Assembly: GCF_000518085.1 (NCBI RefSeq)
Contig: NZ_JACX01000015.1
Coordinates: 1-42,957 of the forward strand
Source of the DNA: Bartonella grahamii ATCC 700132
Lineage (GTDB): Bacteria; Pseudomonadota; Alphaproteobacteria; Rhizobiales; Rhizobiaceae
Direction: 5' to 3'
Length of the DNA stretch: 42,957 nucleotides
Shown one piece after another: positions 14,294 through 22,704 of this stretch (positions are counted from its first letter, which is position 1; every line of letters starts with the position of its first letter). The notes under the pieces are model-generated. The model saw nothing but the letters and a program-made list of their open reading frames with translations, had not been told where the DNA came from and made no database searches. Made by a program: the position numbers and the translations under genes.

Positions 14294-15895
14294 ATGGTAA
14301 AACTTTTAGATCAGTGGGGCAGGGCGCTTAATATCAAAGGGTTGGAGAGAGAAGTCGCAAGCCCTACCATTAATGGTGTTCGTGATGTGTGGTCACAAAC
14401 CATTGTCAGTGGTCTCACCCCTGCGCAACTTGCTGATATTTTACAACAGGCAGCACGGGGTCATCCAGAGCAGTTTTTCCAACTTGCCGATGATATGGAA
14501 GAGCGTGATTTGCATTATCGTGCTGTGCTTGGCATGCGTAAAAATGCTCTCACAGGGGTGGAGCCTGGAGTGATTGCAGCAAGCAACAGTGCACAGGACA
14601 AAAAGATAGCGGATGCTGTTCGAGAAGTGATTAGTGCACCTACTTTTGTTGATGATTATGTGACGGATTTGTTAGATGCTTTGGGAAAAGGCTATGCGAT
14701 TGTTGAAACCTTATGGGACAAGAGTGCCAAAGAGTGGTGGCCGGTTGCTTGGAAATGGCGTGACCAGCGGTTTTTTCAATTAGACCGGCGGGATGGTTTT
14801 CATTTGCGTTTAAAAGAAGAGGGGTCTCATTATGGTATTGAGTTGCCTGCTTATAAATTTTCCATTCATCGCCCAAAGTTAAAAAGTGGTTTACCTATCC
14901 GCACGGGGCTTGCACGCCTTGCAGCTTGGGCATTTCTCTTCAAGTCTTATACCTTAAAAGATTGGATGGCATTTTTAGAAGTTTACGGCATGCCGTTGCG
15001 CGTGGGCAAATATGGTGCGAGCTCTTCTCATGAGGAACGGCGGGTTCTCATTCAAGCGGTGCGTGATTTATCCAGTGATGCGGCAGCGATCATTCCCAAA
15101 GAGATGGAGATTGAATTTATTGAAGCAGCGGGAGGCAGTGGCAATGCGGTTTTTGCCGCAAAAGCCGAATATTTAGATCGGCAGATTTCAAAGGGTGTGT
15201 TGGGACAAACGATGACGACGGATGATGGTGCGTCCTTTTCGCAAGCGCGCATTCATGAAAATGTGCGCCATGATATTGCCAGAGCTGATGCACGGCAATT
15301 GGCATTGACGGCCAATCGTGATTTGATTGTACCTTTTGTTGAGATTAATTTTGGGCGCCAAGAGCGCACCCCCCTTGTCTATTGGCCGATTTCGGAAAAT
15401 GAAGATATTAAAGCGATTAGTGATGCGCTGGAAAAACTCGTGCCTTTAGGTTTGCGTGTTGGGGCGCAAGAAGTGCGCAATAAGATTGGCTTTTCGCAAC
15501 CAACAAAAGAAGAAGATGTTTTAAAGGCTCCTGATAATGCGCTTGATGATGAGAGGGGACAAGAGGATGGTGAGGGTAAACAAAAGGCTCATGTTTGTGC
15601 TGATTGTGGGGGTGCTTTTGATGTTTCTGTGACAAGAGAGAGCAAGGGTGAAAAAAAGCATGGTGGGAAATATCACGACGAATTGGACCGACTTTCTGAA
15701 GAAGCTTTAAGTGACTGGGAAGAGGATTTAGAACCCCTTTTAGAGCCTTTTAAAAAGCTTGTGAGAGAAGCAAAAAGTTATGAGGATATCCTCAAAGGCT
15801 TAGATGAATTGTTGGGCGAGATGGATCATCACGCATTAGCCGCACGTTTGGCAAAGGTGCAAATGATTGCACGTGGGCTTGGGTATCATGGATGA
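14294..15895 (+). CDS. Portal protein (DUF935, Mu gp29-like)
   Basis: 533 residues. DUF935 features are present: LTPAQLADILQQAARGHPEQFFQLADDMEERDLHYRAVLGMRK-type opening (residues about 36-80, split here for length), LLDALGKGYAIVETLWDK, KDWMAFLEVYGMPLRVGKY and KGVLGQTMTTDDG. It forms the dodecameric DNA gate at the head vertex. A C-terminal extension after residue 430 carries HVCADCGGAFDVS and an acidic helical tail; the single Cys pair is not a complete zinc site. The next gene begins inside its last codons. Confidence 0.92.
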   Translation: MVKLLDQWGRALNIKGLEREVASPTINGVRDVWSQTIVSGLTPAQLADILQQAARGHPEQFFQLADDMEERDLHYRAVLGMRKNALTGVEPGVIAASNSAQDKKIADAVREVISAPTFVDDYVTDLLDALGKGYAIVETLWDKSAKEWWPVAWKWRDQRFFQLDRRDGFHLRLKEEGSHYGIELPAYKFSIHRPKLKSGLPIRTGLARLAAWAFLFKSYTLKDWMAFLEVYGMPLRVGKYGASSSHEERRVLIQAVRDLSSDAAAIIPKEMEIEFIEAAGGSGNAVFAAKAEYLDRQISKGVLGQTMTTDDGASFSQARIHENVRHDIARADARQLALTANRDLIVPFVEINFGRQERTPLVYWPISENEDIKAISDALEKLVPLGLRVGAQEVRNKIGFSQPTKEEDVLKAPDNALDDERGQEDGEGKQKAHVCADCGGAFDVSVTRESKGEKKHGGKYHDELDRLSEEALSDWEEDLEPLLEPFKKLVREAKSYEDILKGLDELLGEMDHHALAARLAKVQMIARGLGYHG

Positions 15896-17093
15896 GGAAC
15901 TTTTTAAAACCGCCCCTAAAGAGGTCACCCGTTATTTTGAAGCCAAGGCACTTGTTCCAAGCTTTGATTGGCGGGATATAGCACCAGAAGAACATGCTTT
16001 TTCCTTTACGGTAGCAAAATCGGTGGGCTATGACATTTTGGATGATTTTAAGCGAGCGGTTGGAGAAGCCATAAAACATCAAGTTCCTTTCCAAGAGTTT
16101 CAAAAAAATTTGATGCCGATTTTACAGGAAAAGGGTTGGTGGGGTAAAAAGACCAGCATTGACCCGAAAACGGGTGAAAAGAGCGTGGTGCAATTGGGCA
16201 GCCCACGGCGTTTAGAAACGGTCTATTGGGCTAATACCATGAGTGCCCATGCGGCAGGGGAATGGGAGCGCACACAAAATAATAAAGAATTTTTGCCCTA
16301 TCTCACCTATGCTTTGTCGAGTTCAGAACATAAGCGTTTAGAACATGAAAGTTGGGTGGGGTTTACCGCACCCGTTGATGATCCGGTTTGGGATTGGCTT
16401 TATCCACCCAATGGTTGGCGGTGTAAATGCAGTGTGCGACAAGTAAGCCGCTATGAGGCGGACAATTTAGGCTATGAAGAGGGGGCAGAGCTACTTCATG
16501 TTGAAAAGCAGGTTTGGCACAATAAACGGACGGGGAAAGTAGAGAAGATACCAAAGGGGATTGATCCTGGTTGGCATTTGAACCCTGGGAAACATCGTGC
16601 GCAAAATTTAAGCCGATTTTTGAGTGATAAAGTCTCTGTAATGGAGGACAATGACAAGCGTATTGCCATTGAAGATATTGTGGGTTCGCCGCTTTTGGAA
16701 GCCATGTTTGAAGGACGTATGCCTCGCGGGTTTATACCCATTGCACCTATACCACAAAAGGTGGGTGATGTTTTTGCAGCGGAAAATTCTCTTATTCGCT
16801 TATCCTCAGACAGTGTGAAACATATTTTGTTAGAGCATCAAGCGCGTTCTCTTCACTTGGATGATTTTCGAGGCGCTATTCAAACACTCATCCGCCCCCA
16901 TGGCGTTATCAGACGAAAAGGTGTACCGAGCGTTGTGTTTTTGGGTGAAAATGATGGGGTATGGTGGCGTTTAGCGGTTAAATTTGTGGCAAGCAAACAA
17001 GAATGGTGGTTGACCTCCATGCATAAAAAAAGCTCTAGAGAAATTGGACGCTTATTGGATGCGGCTGAAAAAAAGAGCGAGAGGTTGTTGTAA
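15888..17093 (+). CDS. MuF head morphogenesis protein with C-terminal nuclease-like domain
   Basis: 401 residues from ATG 15888 (overlaps the portal stop; a longer frame from 15867 has no better start). Residues 1-200 are a MuF domain: the region around RRLETVYWANTMSAH, then PPNGWRCKCSVRQVSR, the hallmark of this minor head protein. After a linker, residues about 290-401 form a separate small domain (VKHILLEHQARSLHLDDF, GVWWRLAVKFVASK, EWWLTSMHKKSSREI) that looks like the barnase/EndoU/ColicinE5-D/RelE-type phage nuclease domains found as MuF cargo. Such fusions are known as MuF toxins delivered with the virion. Fold assignment rests on pattern only. Confidence 0.85.
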   Translation: MDEELFKTAPKEVTRYFEAKALVPSFDWRDIAPEEHAFSFTVAKSVGYDILDDFKRAVGEAIKHQVPFQEFQKNLMPILQEKGWWGKKTSIDPKTGEKSVVQLGSPRRLETVYWANTMSAHAAGEWERTQNNKEFLPYLTYALSSSEHKRLEHESWVGFTAPVDDPVWDWLYPPNGWRCKCSVRQVSRYEADNLGYEEGAELLHVEKQVWHNKRTGKVEKIPKGIDPGWHLNPGKHRAQNLSRFLSDKVSVMEDNDKRIAIEDIVGSPLLEAMFEGRMPRGFIPIAPIPQKVGDVFAAENSLIRLSSDSVKHILLEHQARSLHLDDFRGAIQTLIRPHGVIRRKGVPSVVFLGENDGVWWRLAVKFVASKQEWWLTSMHKKSSREIGRLLDAAEKKSERLL

Positions 17094-17148
17094 AGAAAAC
17101 AACAGGAAGAAAGTCTTGTGTTCTTAACGGAAAAGAGGCGAGGAAAAT

Positions 17149-17219
17149 GAGAAGGCGTGGAGGGCGGTCAACTCCTCGCAGATCCGGTAAAACCGTCCTG
17201 GTATAACTGGCTCACGCCT
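17149..17219 (-). repeat. Structured direct repeat, copy 1
   Basis: About 70 bases nearly identical to 17322-17392. Closing arms GGCGTG and CACGCC, an inner GGAG...CTCC pair and a CGGT-AAA-ACCG hairpin give a cloverleaf-like fold. It is not a tRNA: no T-arm can be built. Orientation minus is preferred from the base change in copy 2. Confidence 0.6.
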
Positions 17220-17321
17220 CGTGGATAGAAGTAACAGTTTAAAAGTTTAAAAGCAATCTTTAAAAAACGACTTGAGAAAAACCATGTTGGCTTTTGTGAA
17301 GAGAGTCGATGCGTGAGAAAA

Positions 17322-17392
17322 GAGAAGGCGTGGAGGGCGGTCAACTCCTCGCAGATCCGGTAAAACCGTCCTGGCAAAACTGGCTCACACCT
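17322..17392 (-). repeat. Structured direct repeat, copy 2
   Basis: 173 bp after copy 1. Compared with it, the closing arm reads CACACC. On the minus strand this becomes GGUGUG, which still pairs with CACGCC through a G-U wobble; on the plus strand it would be a C-A mismatch. This favours a minus-strand RNA, though no promoter was found. Confidence 0.6.
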
Positions 17393-17416
17393 TACATTCA
17401 ATGATATAATGTTTTT

Positions 17417-17464
17417 AAGCCAAAAAGCAATCTTTAAAAAAACGGCTTGAGAGAGGCTTTTTTT
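17417..17464 (+). terminator. Possible terminator after the packaging operon
   Basis: AAGCC (17417-17421) can pair with GGCTT at 17444-17448 or 17455-17459, and seven T residues follow (17458-17464). The stem is short, so this is tentative; it would end transcripts from the MuF gene before the capsid promoter. Confidence 0.35.
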
Positions 17465-17619
17465 GTATAAGATGATAAATTGTACCTCTCACTTTACAAC
17501 GGCACTCTATCGCCTTTGAAGTGCCTTTGAAAACGATTTTATGGGATGGTTTAGCACGGGGGTTTCTTTCACAAGGAGAAGAATAGGGAAAAGGGTGCTT
17601 TTTTGAGAAATGCTCTTTT

Positions 17620-17636
17620 GACTGACAGTGTCAGAC
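17620..17636. promoter_or_regulatory. Late activator palindrome, site 2
   Basis: GACTGACAGTGTCAGAC, one base from the perfect palindromes at 9974 and 29497, again preceded by TTTT and followed by TTATAG. It lies 65 bases before the protease/capsid operon, the same distance as site 1 from its operon. Confidence 0.8.
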
Positions 17637-17700
17637 TTATAGCGGGAGTAAGTTTCATGCATTGTATTGCCAATGACAATTGTAAAGCAATAGGCAATGT

Positions 17701-18744
17701 ATGGAACAGGAATTTCACGAAGATCAAAAAGATGGGGATGCAGAAACATTTTATGATGGGACATTTCATGCTGCGTTAATAGATCTTTGCCCAGACGTTT
17801 TATGCCAAGACATTTCATGTGAAGACGCCACCGTTAGCCAAGCGCCTGAATGGGTAGAGCTTTTGCCCAAAGCGCCTCATGTGAAGGCACGTGATGGACG
17901 ACAATGGCATTATAACCCGCAAACGATTTTAAAAGCCTTTGCAGCCAATAAAGGACCGCTTGTGATTGATTATGAGCATGGGCAACATCACCGTGCGAGA
18001 AATGGTTTAGAAGCACCTGCCAGTGGCTGGATTGAAGAATTAGCAGAGCGGGATGGTGCGATTTGGGGGCGTGTTAAATGGACCGATATGGCTACCAAAA
18101 AAATTATTGCCCGAGAATATCGCTATCTTTCGCCTGAGTTTCGCCATTCCAAGAAAGGTGAAATTTTGCATTTAGCAGGTGCTGGTTTGGTGAACCGTCC
18201 AGCCCTTGTCATGACGGCTTTAAGCCGTGAACAGCCTTCCCCTATAACTTTGACGGAGAAAATGATGGATTTGACAGCCATTGCCAGTGCACTATCGCTG
18301 GCAGAAGATGCTAAAGCGGATGAGGTTTTAGCAACGCTTAAAGCGCGCGAAAAGGAACGCGTGGAATTAAATGCCCAATTAACAAAAGCGCGAGAAGATT
18401 TAGCGCTTTTGCAAGAAGAGCAAAAAAACAGTGCCATTGAGAGTCTTTTAGACAAGACAATTGAAGAGGGCAAGATTTTGCCGGCTGCGCGCGAGGAATA
18501 TCGTGCGCTCTGTAGCCTTGAAGGGGGGATGGAGCATTTTAAAAGTTTGGTCGAGAAGTTGCCGGCGCTTGCCTCAACAATCCCTCTAGAAGTGTGTGCC
18601 TTAGCACAAGAACCAAAGCTTGCTCCAGAAGAGGTTGCCCTTGCGGCACGTCATTATCAGGAAGAGCAGAAGAAAAAAGGCTTCGACATCACCATTAGCC
18701 AAGCGGTTGAGTATATTAGCGAGCAAAAGGAGCGCCAATCATGA
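17701..18744 (+). CDS. Head protease/scaffold (Mu gpI-like)
   Basis: 347 residues. The N-terminal half is a prohead protease: PHVKARDGRQWHYN, GPLVIDYEHGQHHRAR, APASGWIEEL, EYRYLSPEF and GLVNRPALVM are the usual conserved blocks. The C-terminal half (after about residue 188) is a helical scaffold with a long coiled coil (KAREKERVELNAQLTKARED). In Mu the same C-terminal half is also made separately as scaffold Z. First gene after late activator site 2. The ATG has only a weak AGG upstream. Coupled to the next gene by ATGA. Confidence 0.88.
   Translation: MEQEFHEDQKDGDAETFYDGTFHAALIDLCPDVLCQDISCEDATVSQAPEWVELLPKAPHVKARDGRQWHYNPQTILKAFAANKGPLVIDYEHGQHHRARNGLEAPASGWIEELAERDGAIWGRVKWTDMATKKIIAREYRYLSPEFRHSKKGEILHLAGAGLVNRPALVMTALSREQPSPITLTEKMMDLTAIASALSLAEDAKADEVLATLKAREKERVELNAQLTKAREDLALLQEEQKNSAIESLLDKTIEEGKILPAAREEYRALCSLEGGMEHFKSLVEKLPALASTIPLEVCALAQEPKLAPEEVALAARHYQEEQKKKGFDITISQAVEYISEQKERQS
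18262..18744 (+). other. Possible internal start giving a separate scaffold (Mu gpZ-like)
   Basis: Inside the protease gene, GGAG lies 4 bases before two in-frame ATG codons (18262 and 18265) at the boundary between the protease and coiled-coil halves. Mu makes its scaffold Z from such an internal start in gene I. The arrangement is seen; expression is inference. Confidence 0.5.
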
Positions 18745-19082
18745 GTACGATGATTTTGATTAAATCTTTTCGCGCTGGAGATGTGATCTCACCTTATTGC
18801 ATTGTTGCAGCCCGCACTGAGGGAATGGTGGCAACGGCTTCTGGTAAGGGTGATAAATTATTAGGGACCGCTGGGTCTTGTGAAGCCAAGGCTGGTGAGA
18901 TGATTGATGTTGGCCAATGTGGTTGGAGCGAAGTGGTTTGTGGAGGCAATGTTTCCTTTGGTGATTTTTTGACCTCTGACCCAAAGGGGCACGCCATAAG
19001 GGCAGAAGCAGCAGATCGCACCATTGGTATTGCCATGAGTGATGGCTCTGCTGGTGATATTATTTCTTTTAAAATTAATTAA
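18741..19082 (+). CDS. Head decoration/stabilisation protein (DUF2190-like)
   Basis: 113 residues, beta-rich and glycine-rich: FRAGDVISPYCIVAA, KGDKLLGTAGSCEAKAGEMI, GNVSFGDFLTSDPKGHA, RTIGIAMSDGSAGDIISF. This matches small capsid-stabilising proteins placed between protease and major capsid. It probably sits on the outer surface of the head. GGAG precedes the start, which overlaps the upstream stop. Confidence 0.75.
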   Translation: MSTMILIKSFRAGDVISPYCIVAARTEGMVATASGKGDKLLGTAGSCEAKAGEMIDVGQCGWSEVVCGGNVSFGDFLTSDPKGHAIRAEAADRTIGIAMSDGSAGDIISFKIN

Positions 19083-19094
19083 TCGAGGCTTAAA

Positions 19095-20060
19095 ATGAAC
19101 AGACCTTTTCCCATTGATCCAACACTTACTGCTATTGCTATTGGTTATCGCAATCCAGCAGGTTCTCTTATTGGCGATAAAGTTTTGCCACGCGTTTGTG
19201 TTTTAAGTGAGGTGTTTAAATATAGTGAATTTCCTTTAGCGGAAAATTTTACCGTGCCTGAACTTGAGGTTGGGCGAAAAGGGCGCCCGAATGTGGTGGA
19301 ATTTTCTGCCTTTGAACGGGAAGCCAGTGTCAAAGATTACGGATTGGATGATCTCATCCCCAATTCAGATATTGAAGCAGCGGCACGCGCACGGGCGGAG
19401 CGACGCTCTCGTTATAACCCCGAAAAGACAGCTGTAGAGGGACTTGCCAATTTGCTAGAATTGGGGCGTGAAGTGCGTGTTGCAGCTCTTGTACAAAGAA
19501 GTGAAAATTACGCACCAGAGCGGGTGATTACTCTTAAGGGTGAGAATAAATTCAGTGATTATGAAAAATCTGACCCTTATGCCACTTTAGATGAAGCGAT
19601 GGATAAAAGTCTCGTCTATACGCCCAACACCATTGTGATGGGTAAAGTTGTTTGGTCAAAACTCAAACGTCATCCCAAAATCATTAAAGCCGTTAAAGGG
19701 GGTGGTACTGCTGATGGTTTTGTCACCAAGGCGCAATTTGCTGATCTGATGGAAATACACCCCGATCGTTTACTCATTGGTGAATCGCAAGTGAATTTGG
19801 CACGCAAAGGGCGTTCGGCACAATTGGCACGCGTTTGGGGCAATAAGATTGCACTGCTTTATATTGATCCCACCAAACAACAGGCGGATGGATCGGTCAT
19901 CAGTTGGGGCTTTAGCGCTCAATTGGGTGAGCGTTTGTCTGGAGTGATCATTGATCCAGATATCGGCTTATCAGGCGGTAAACGGGTGCGTGTGGGGGAA
20001 CGTGTGTGCGAATTGGTGGCAGCAAAAGATGCCGGCGTTTTATTGCAAGAAGTTGTCTAA
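19095..20060 (+). CDS. Major capsid protein
   Basis: 321 residues, the usual size for Mu-like heads. Typical stretches: IDPTLTAIAIGYRNPAG near the N-terminus, FSAFEREASVKDYGLDDLIP, EGLANLLELGREVRVAALV, and a C-terminal GVIIDPDIGLSGGKRVRVGE. It follows protease/scaffold and decoration protein, in the canonical order. It assembles the icosahedral shell. Confidence 0.9.
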   Translation: MNRPFPIDPTLTAIAIGYRNPAGSLIGDKVLPRVCVLSEVFKYSEFPLAENFTVPELEVGRKGRPNVVEFSAFEREASVKDYGLDDLIPNSDIEAAARARAERRSRYNPEKTAVEGLANLLELGREVRVAALVQRSENYAPERVITLKGENKFSDYEKSDPYATLDEAMDKSLVYTPNTIVMGKVVWSKLKRHPKIIKAVKGGGTADGFVTKAQFADLMEIHPDRLLIGESQVNLARKGRSAQLARVWGNKIALLYIDPTKQQADGSVISWGFSAQLGERLSGVIIDPDIGLSGGKRVRVGERVCELVAAKDAGVLLQEVV

Positions 20061-20075
20061 GGGAAACTTTGAAAT

Positions 20076-20498
20076 ATGGCTTATGCAAGCAAAACATTGA
20101 TTGAAGAGCTCTGGGGTGATGACTTCTTGGATGACTTATGTGGGATGGATGAGAATTCTGATCCAGTTTTTTCAGAGCAAGCCATTGCCCGCGCGCTCGA
20201 ACAGGCAAGCGGTGAGATTGATGTGCATTTGTCTCATCGCTACTGCGTCCCCATTGCTGGACAGCCGGCGGCTTTGGGTATGATCTGTGTCAATATTGCT
20301 GTTTATAATTTAGCCATACGCCATACGGCACTGACCACGACTATTGAAGATCGTTACAAACAGGCGGTTGAACTCTTGAAACGCATTGCGGAAGGCAAAG
20401 CGGGTTTAGGCATAGATGAGCCTAAAATTATGAGCGAAGATGGTCCCGTGCGTGATGGGGCTTTCTTCCATGCTAAGCCGCGTTTGATGGGAAGGTAA
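20076..20498 (+). CDS. Head completion protein (DUF1320, Mu gp36-like)
   Basis: 140 residues. AIARALEQASGEIDVHLSHR, YCVPIAGQPAALGMICVNIA and LLKRIAEGKAGLGID are the DUF1320 pattern. Proteins of this family act as head-to-tail connector components. Located right after the capsid gene, as in Mu (gp36). Confidence 0.85.
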   Translation: MAYASKTLIEELWGDDFLDDLCGMDENSDPVFSEQAIARALEQASGEIDVHLSHRYCVPIAGQPAALGMICVNIAVYNLAIRHTALTTTIEDRYKQAVELLKRIAEGKAGLGIDEPKIMSEDGPVRDGAFFHAKPRLMGR

Positions 20499-20499
20499 C

Positions 20500-20994
20500 A
20501 TGTCTGTTGCAACCCATATTGAGATTAAAGAGACAGGGCTTGAAGCGGCTTTATCCTTTTTGCAAAAGGGAGCTGATAGCTCGATGGGGACTTTGGCACA
20601 AGGGGTTGGTCGTCTCATCCAAGAAAGCACAAGGCGGCGGATTCAAAGCGAAAAAACGTCTGCCCAAGGAGAGAAGTGGAAAAACAATCATGCTCGCACC
20701 TCCATTCTTTATTCCAGTGGGGCGCTTTCACGCTCCATTGATATGAAAGCTTCACCAGAACAGGTGATTGTGGGCTCTGGGTTGGTTTATGCGCGGATTC
20801 ATCAATTGGGTGGGGTTATTCGCCCGAAAAATGGCAAGACACTGCGCTTTTTTCTTAAAAGCGGCAATGCACACCGCTTTGTTTGTGTGCATCAAGTGAC
20901 CATGCCCGCACGCCCTTATTTGGGGCTTTCAGAGCACAATAAAGTGGAAATTGTCAAAGCGGCAGAAGATTGGCTGGAAAGGGTCTTTTCATGA
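20500..20994 (+). CDS. Virion morphogenesis protein (Mu gpG/P2 gpS-like)
   Basis: 164 residues: RLIQESTRRRIQSEKTSAQG, WKNNHARTSILYSSGALSRS, GLVYARIHQLGGVI and MPARPYLGLS, the conserved blocks of the phage virion morphogenesis family, thought to act in tail completion or head-tail joining. GGAAGG precedes the ATG. Ends in ATGA overlap. Confidence 0.88.
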   Translation: MSVATHIEIKETGLEAALSFLQKGADSSMGTLAQGVGRLIQESTRRRIQSEKTSAQGEKWKNNHARTSILYSSGALSRSIDMKASPEQVIVGSGLVYARIHQLGGVIRPKNGKTLRFFLKSGNAHRFVCVHQVTMPARPYLGLSEHNKVEIVKAAEDWLERVFS

Positions 20995-21512
20995 GTCAAA
21001 CGATCACACAAGCAGGGCGCATTAATCAGTTTCGTGAAGCGGTAATAAGAAGCCTTAAAGGCGCTTTGCCAGATGTGCGCGATTGCGGCTGTCAATTTGG
21101 GCGCTTTAACTTAGAAGAACTTGAAACACAGATGCTGGTGGCTCCAGCAATACGGGTTGCGGTATTAGAAAGCCGTTTCAATTCTGTTGCTTCTGGACAC
21201 ATGAGTGCGGATCTTCATTTAGGGGCTTTTATTATCACCACAGGTAAAGAGCGTGATGTTTCCAGTTGGCTTTTAGCAGAAGCCATTGCGGTGCTTTGTC
21301 ATAGCGGGCAATTGTGGGGGCTAACGCATTTGAGTGCCCCGCGTGAGGTGCAAATTGAACCGATTATCTCTGCGGCGATTAAGCAGCGTGGTGTATCGAT
21401 AAGCGTGGTGGAATGGCACCAAGATTTGCATCAGTTGGGACAGGATATTTTTTGTGATGAAGGACAACTCAAAAGTGGTTTGATTTCATGTGATGATGAG
21501 GTGTTGCCATGA
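20991..21512 (+). CDS. Mu gp37-like protein (DUF1834)
   Basis: 173 residues from ATG 20991, which overlaps the upstream stop. Blocks such as REAVIRSLKGALPDVRDCG, ADLHLGAFIITTGKERD and IEPIISAAIKQRGVSISVV fit the gp37/DUF1834 family of Mu-like phages, probably a tail terminator-type protein at the head-tail junction. Coupled to the baseplate V gene by ATGA. Confidence 0.75.
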   Translation: MSQTITQAGRINQFREAVIRSLKGALPDVRDCGCQFGRFNLEELETQMLVAPAIRVAVLESRFNSVASGHMSADLHLGAFIITTGKERDVSSWLLAEAIAVLCHSGQLWGLTHLSAPREVQIEPIISAAIKQRGVSISVVEWHQDLHQLGQDIFCDEGQLKSGLISCDDEVLP

Positions 21513-22102
21513 ATGATGCGCATCTTTTGAGTGATACCTTGCGGCAAATAATGAAGCGTCTTGATGCGCTTGAACGCTGTCTTGCCAACCAGCACATGAT
21601 TGGGCGGGTTGCAGAAGTTGATGGACATAGGGTGCGGGTGAAACTTTCCGAACAGGGTTCCAATGGACAAGCGGTTTTATCGCCTTGGCTACAAGCGCAA
21701 GAAGCTTCTGGCACTCTCTCAAGCAATATGCCCCTCCATGTTGGTGACCCAGTGCGGTTGTTAAATCCCCATGGCGAAATTGGTTCTGCCTCTCTGGTGG
21801 TGCGCGATAGTTATAGTGAGGATGCGCCTAATCCCGCACGCTCGCCGCAAGAGCTTGCTCTGTGTTATGCGGGTGGCGCTTTGCGTATCACGAAGGATGA
21901 GCTCATTCTCTCCCATGGGGAAAACAAAATTCATTTGAGTGAAAAAGGTTTGGTGCTTTCTCATCAATCAACCCGTGTTGAATTAACGGGCAGTGTGCAT
22001 ATTCAAGCAGAAGATTTGCAGCATAATCAAAAATCTGTTGGCGCAAGCCACAAACACGGTGGGGTCAAAATGGGTCCCTCCACAACCTCTTACCCCCTTT
22101 AA
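21509..22102 (+). CDS. V: Baseplate assembly/spike protein gpV
   Basis: 197 residues. IGRVAEVDGHRVRVKLSE is the N-terminal OB-fold strand pair of gpV/gp45 spikes; the C-terminal half is a beta-helix-like segment (GGALRITKDELILSHGENKI, HLSEKGLVLSHQSTRVELTG) ending in HKHGGVKMG, where His residues often bind the iron at the spike tip. It makes the central spike that pierces the outer membrane. It begins the P2-ordered baseplate block. Confidence 0.88.
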   Translation: MNDAHLLSDTLRQIMKRLDALERCLANQHMIGRVAEVDGHRVRVKLSEQGSNGQAVLSPWLQAQEASGTLSSNMPLHVGDPVRLLNPHGEIGSASLVVRDSYSEDAPNPARSPQELALCYAGGALRITKDELILSHGENKIHLSEKGLVLSHQSTRVELTGSVHIQAEDLQHNQKSVGASHKHGGVKMGPSTTSYPL

Positions 22103-22113
22103 AGGAGTTTATC

Positions 22114-22314
22114 ATGCGTGAGAACACTTATGTTATTTTAACCAATGCCGATTTTGTTGCAGGCAAGCGTTCACCGGGCAAAGGTGAAGAAATTTGTTTA
22201 AGTGAGGAAGCGGCTAAATATCCGTTGCTGCTTGGACAGATTGCTGAAAAACCAGCCCCTGTTGTTTCTGCGCCCCCAACTGTTTCGACCACAAAGACAA
22301 GCAAAGGGGCTTAA
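22114..22314 (+). CDS. Small tail-region protein, unknown function
   Basis: 66 residues, MRENTYVILTNADFVAGKRS, then KGEEICLSEEAAKYPLLLG and a Pro/Thr-rich tail. Perfect AAAGGAG upstream. It resembles the very short proteins encoded between V and W in some P2-like and Mu-like phages (DUF2635 type), but the match is weak. Confidence 0.55.
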   Translation: MRENTYVILTNADFVAGKRSPGKGEEICLSEEAAKYPLLLGQIAEKPAPVVSAPPTVSTTKTSKGA

Positions 22315-22317
22315 AGC

Positions 22318-22704
22318 ATGCGGTGTGGGATAAGCGAAAAGGATGGCTCTCTCTTATATGGTTGGGCACATTGCCAACAGTCACTCCGTAAATGTCTGAC
22401 GACAAGGATTGGGACACGGGTTTTGCGTCGTCATTATGGGTGTGATGTTGGAGCATTCCAAGATGCCAATGCTGATCCTGCGACGATGATGCAGCTTTAT
22501 CAAGCAATTGTTGAAGCGCTCGATGATCCAGAGTGTGGAGAGCCTGGGTTTTCGTTGCAGAGGATTGATCTGACAAAAGCAACGCGTGAAGGCACATTCC
22601 ATTTTGTTTTAACGGGTGTTTTTTATCCCGATGGGCATTTGGGGGATTGGTCACACAAAGAGCCAATGAGCATCAATTTAGAGGTTGGTGATGACAGAGC
22701 TTGA
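22318..22704 (+). CDS. W: Baseplate wedge protein gpW (gp25-like)
   Basis: 128 residues. TTRIGTRVLRRHYGCDVGA is the lysozyme-fold gp25/gpW signature, followed by ATMMQLYQAIVEALDDPECG, FSLQRIDL and a strand-rich end. It is a structural wedge component of the contractile-tail baseplate. Position between V and J is as in P2. Confidence 0.88.
   Translation: MRCGISEKDGSLLYGWAHCQQSLRKCLTTRIGTRVLRRHYGCDVGAFQDANADPATMMQLYQAIVEALDDPECGEPGFSLQRIDLTKATREGTFHFVLTGVFYPDGHLGDWSHKEPMSINLEVGDDRA

Larger units (their letters stand above)
17094..17700. other. Non-coding region with duplicated structured element and late promoter
   Basis: 607 bases without a credible gene. It contains two copies of a structured repeat (17149-17219 and 17322-17392), each followed by GCAATCTTTAAAAAA and CTTGAGA, a terminator-like end (17417-17464), two TTTGAA units 11 bp apart (17515, 17526), and late activator site 2 (17620-17636). 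The minus-strand open frames crossing it read the repeat in different frames, so they are not conserved coding. Confidence 0.6.

Noticed and set aside
17149..17219. tRNA or tmRNA-like gene
   Set aside because: A closing stem and a D-arm-like pair exist, but there is no T-arm, no proper anticodon arm and no CCA-end context.
17168..17401. Minus-strand frame over the duplicated element
   Set aside because: The two repeat copies are read in different frames within it, so it does not explain their conservation.
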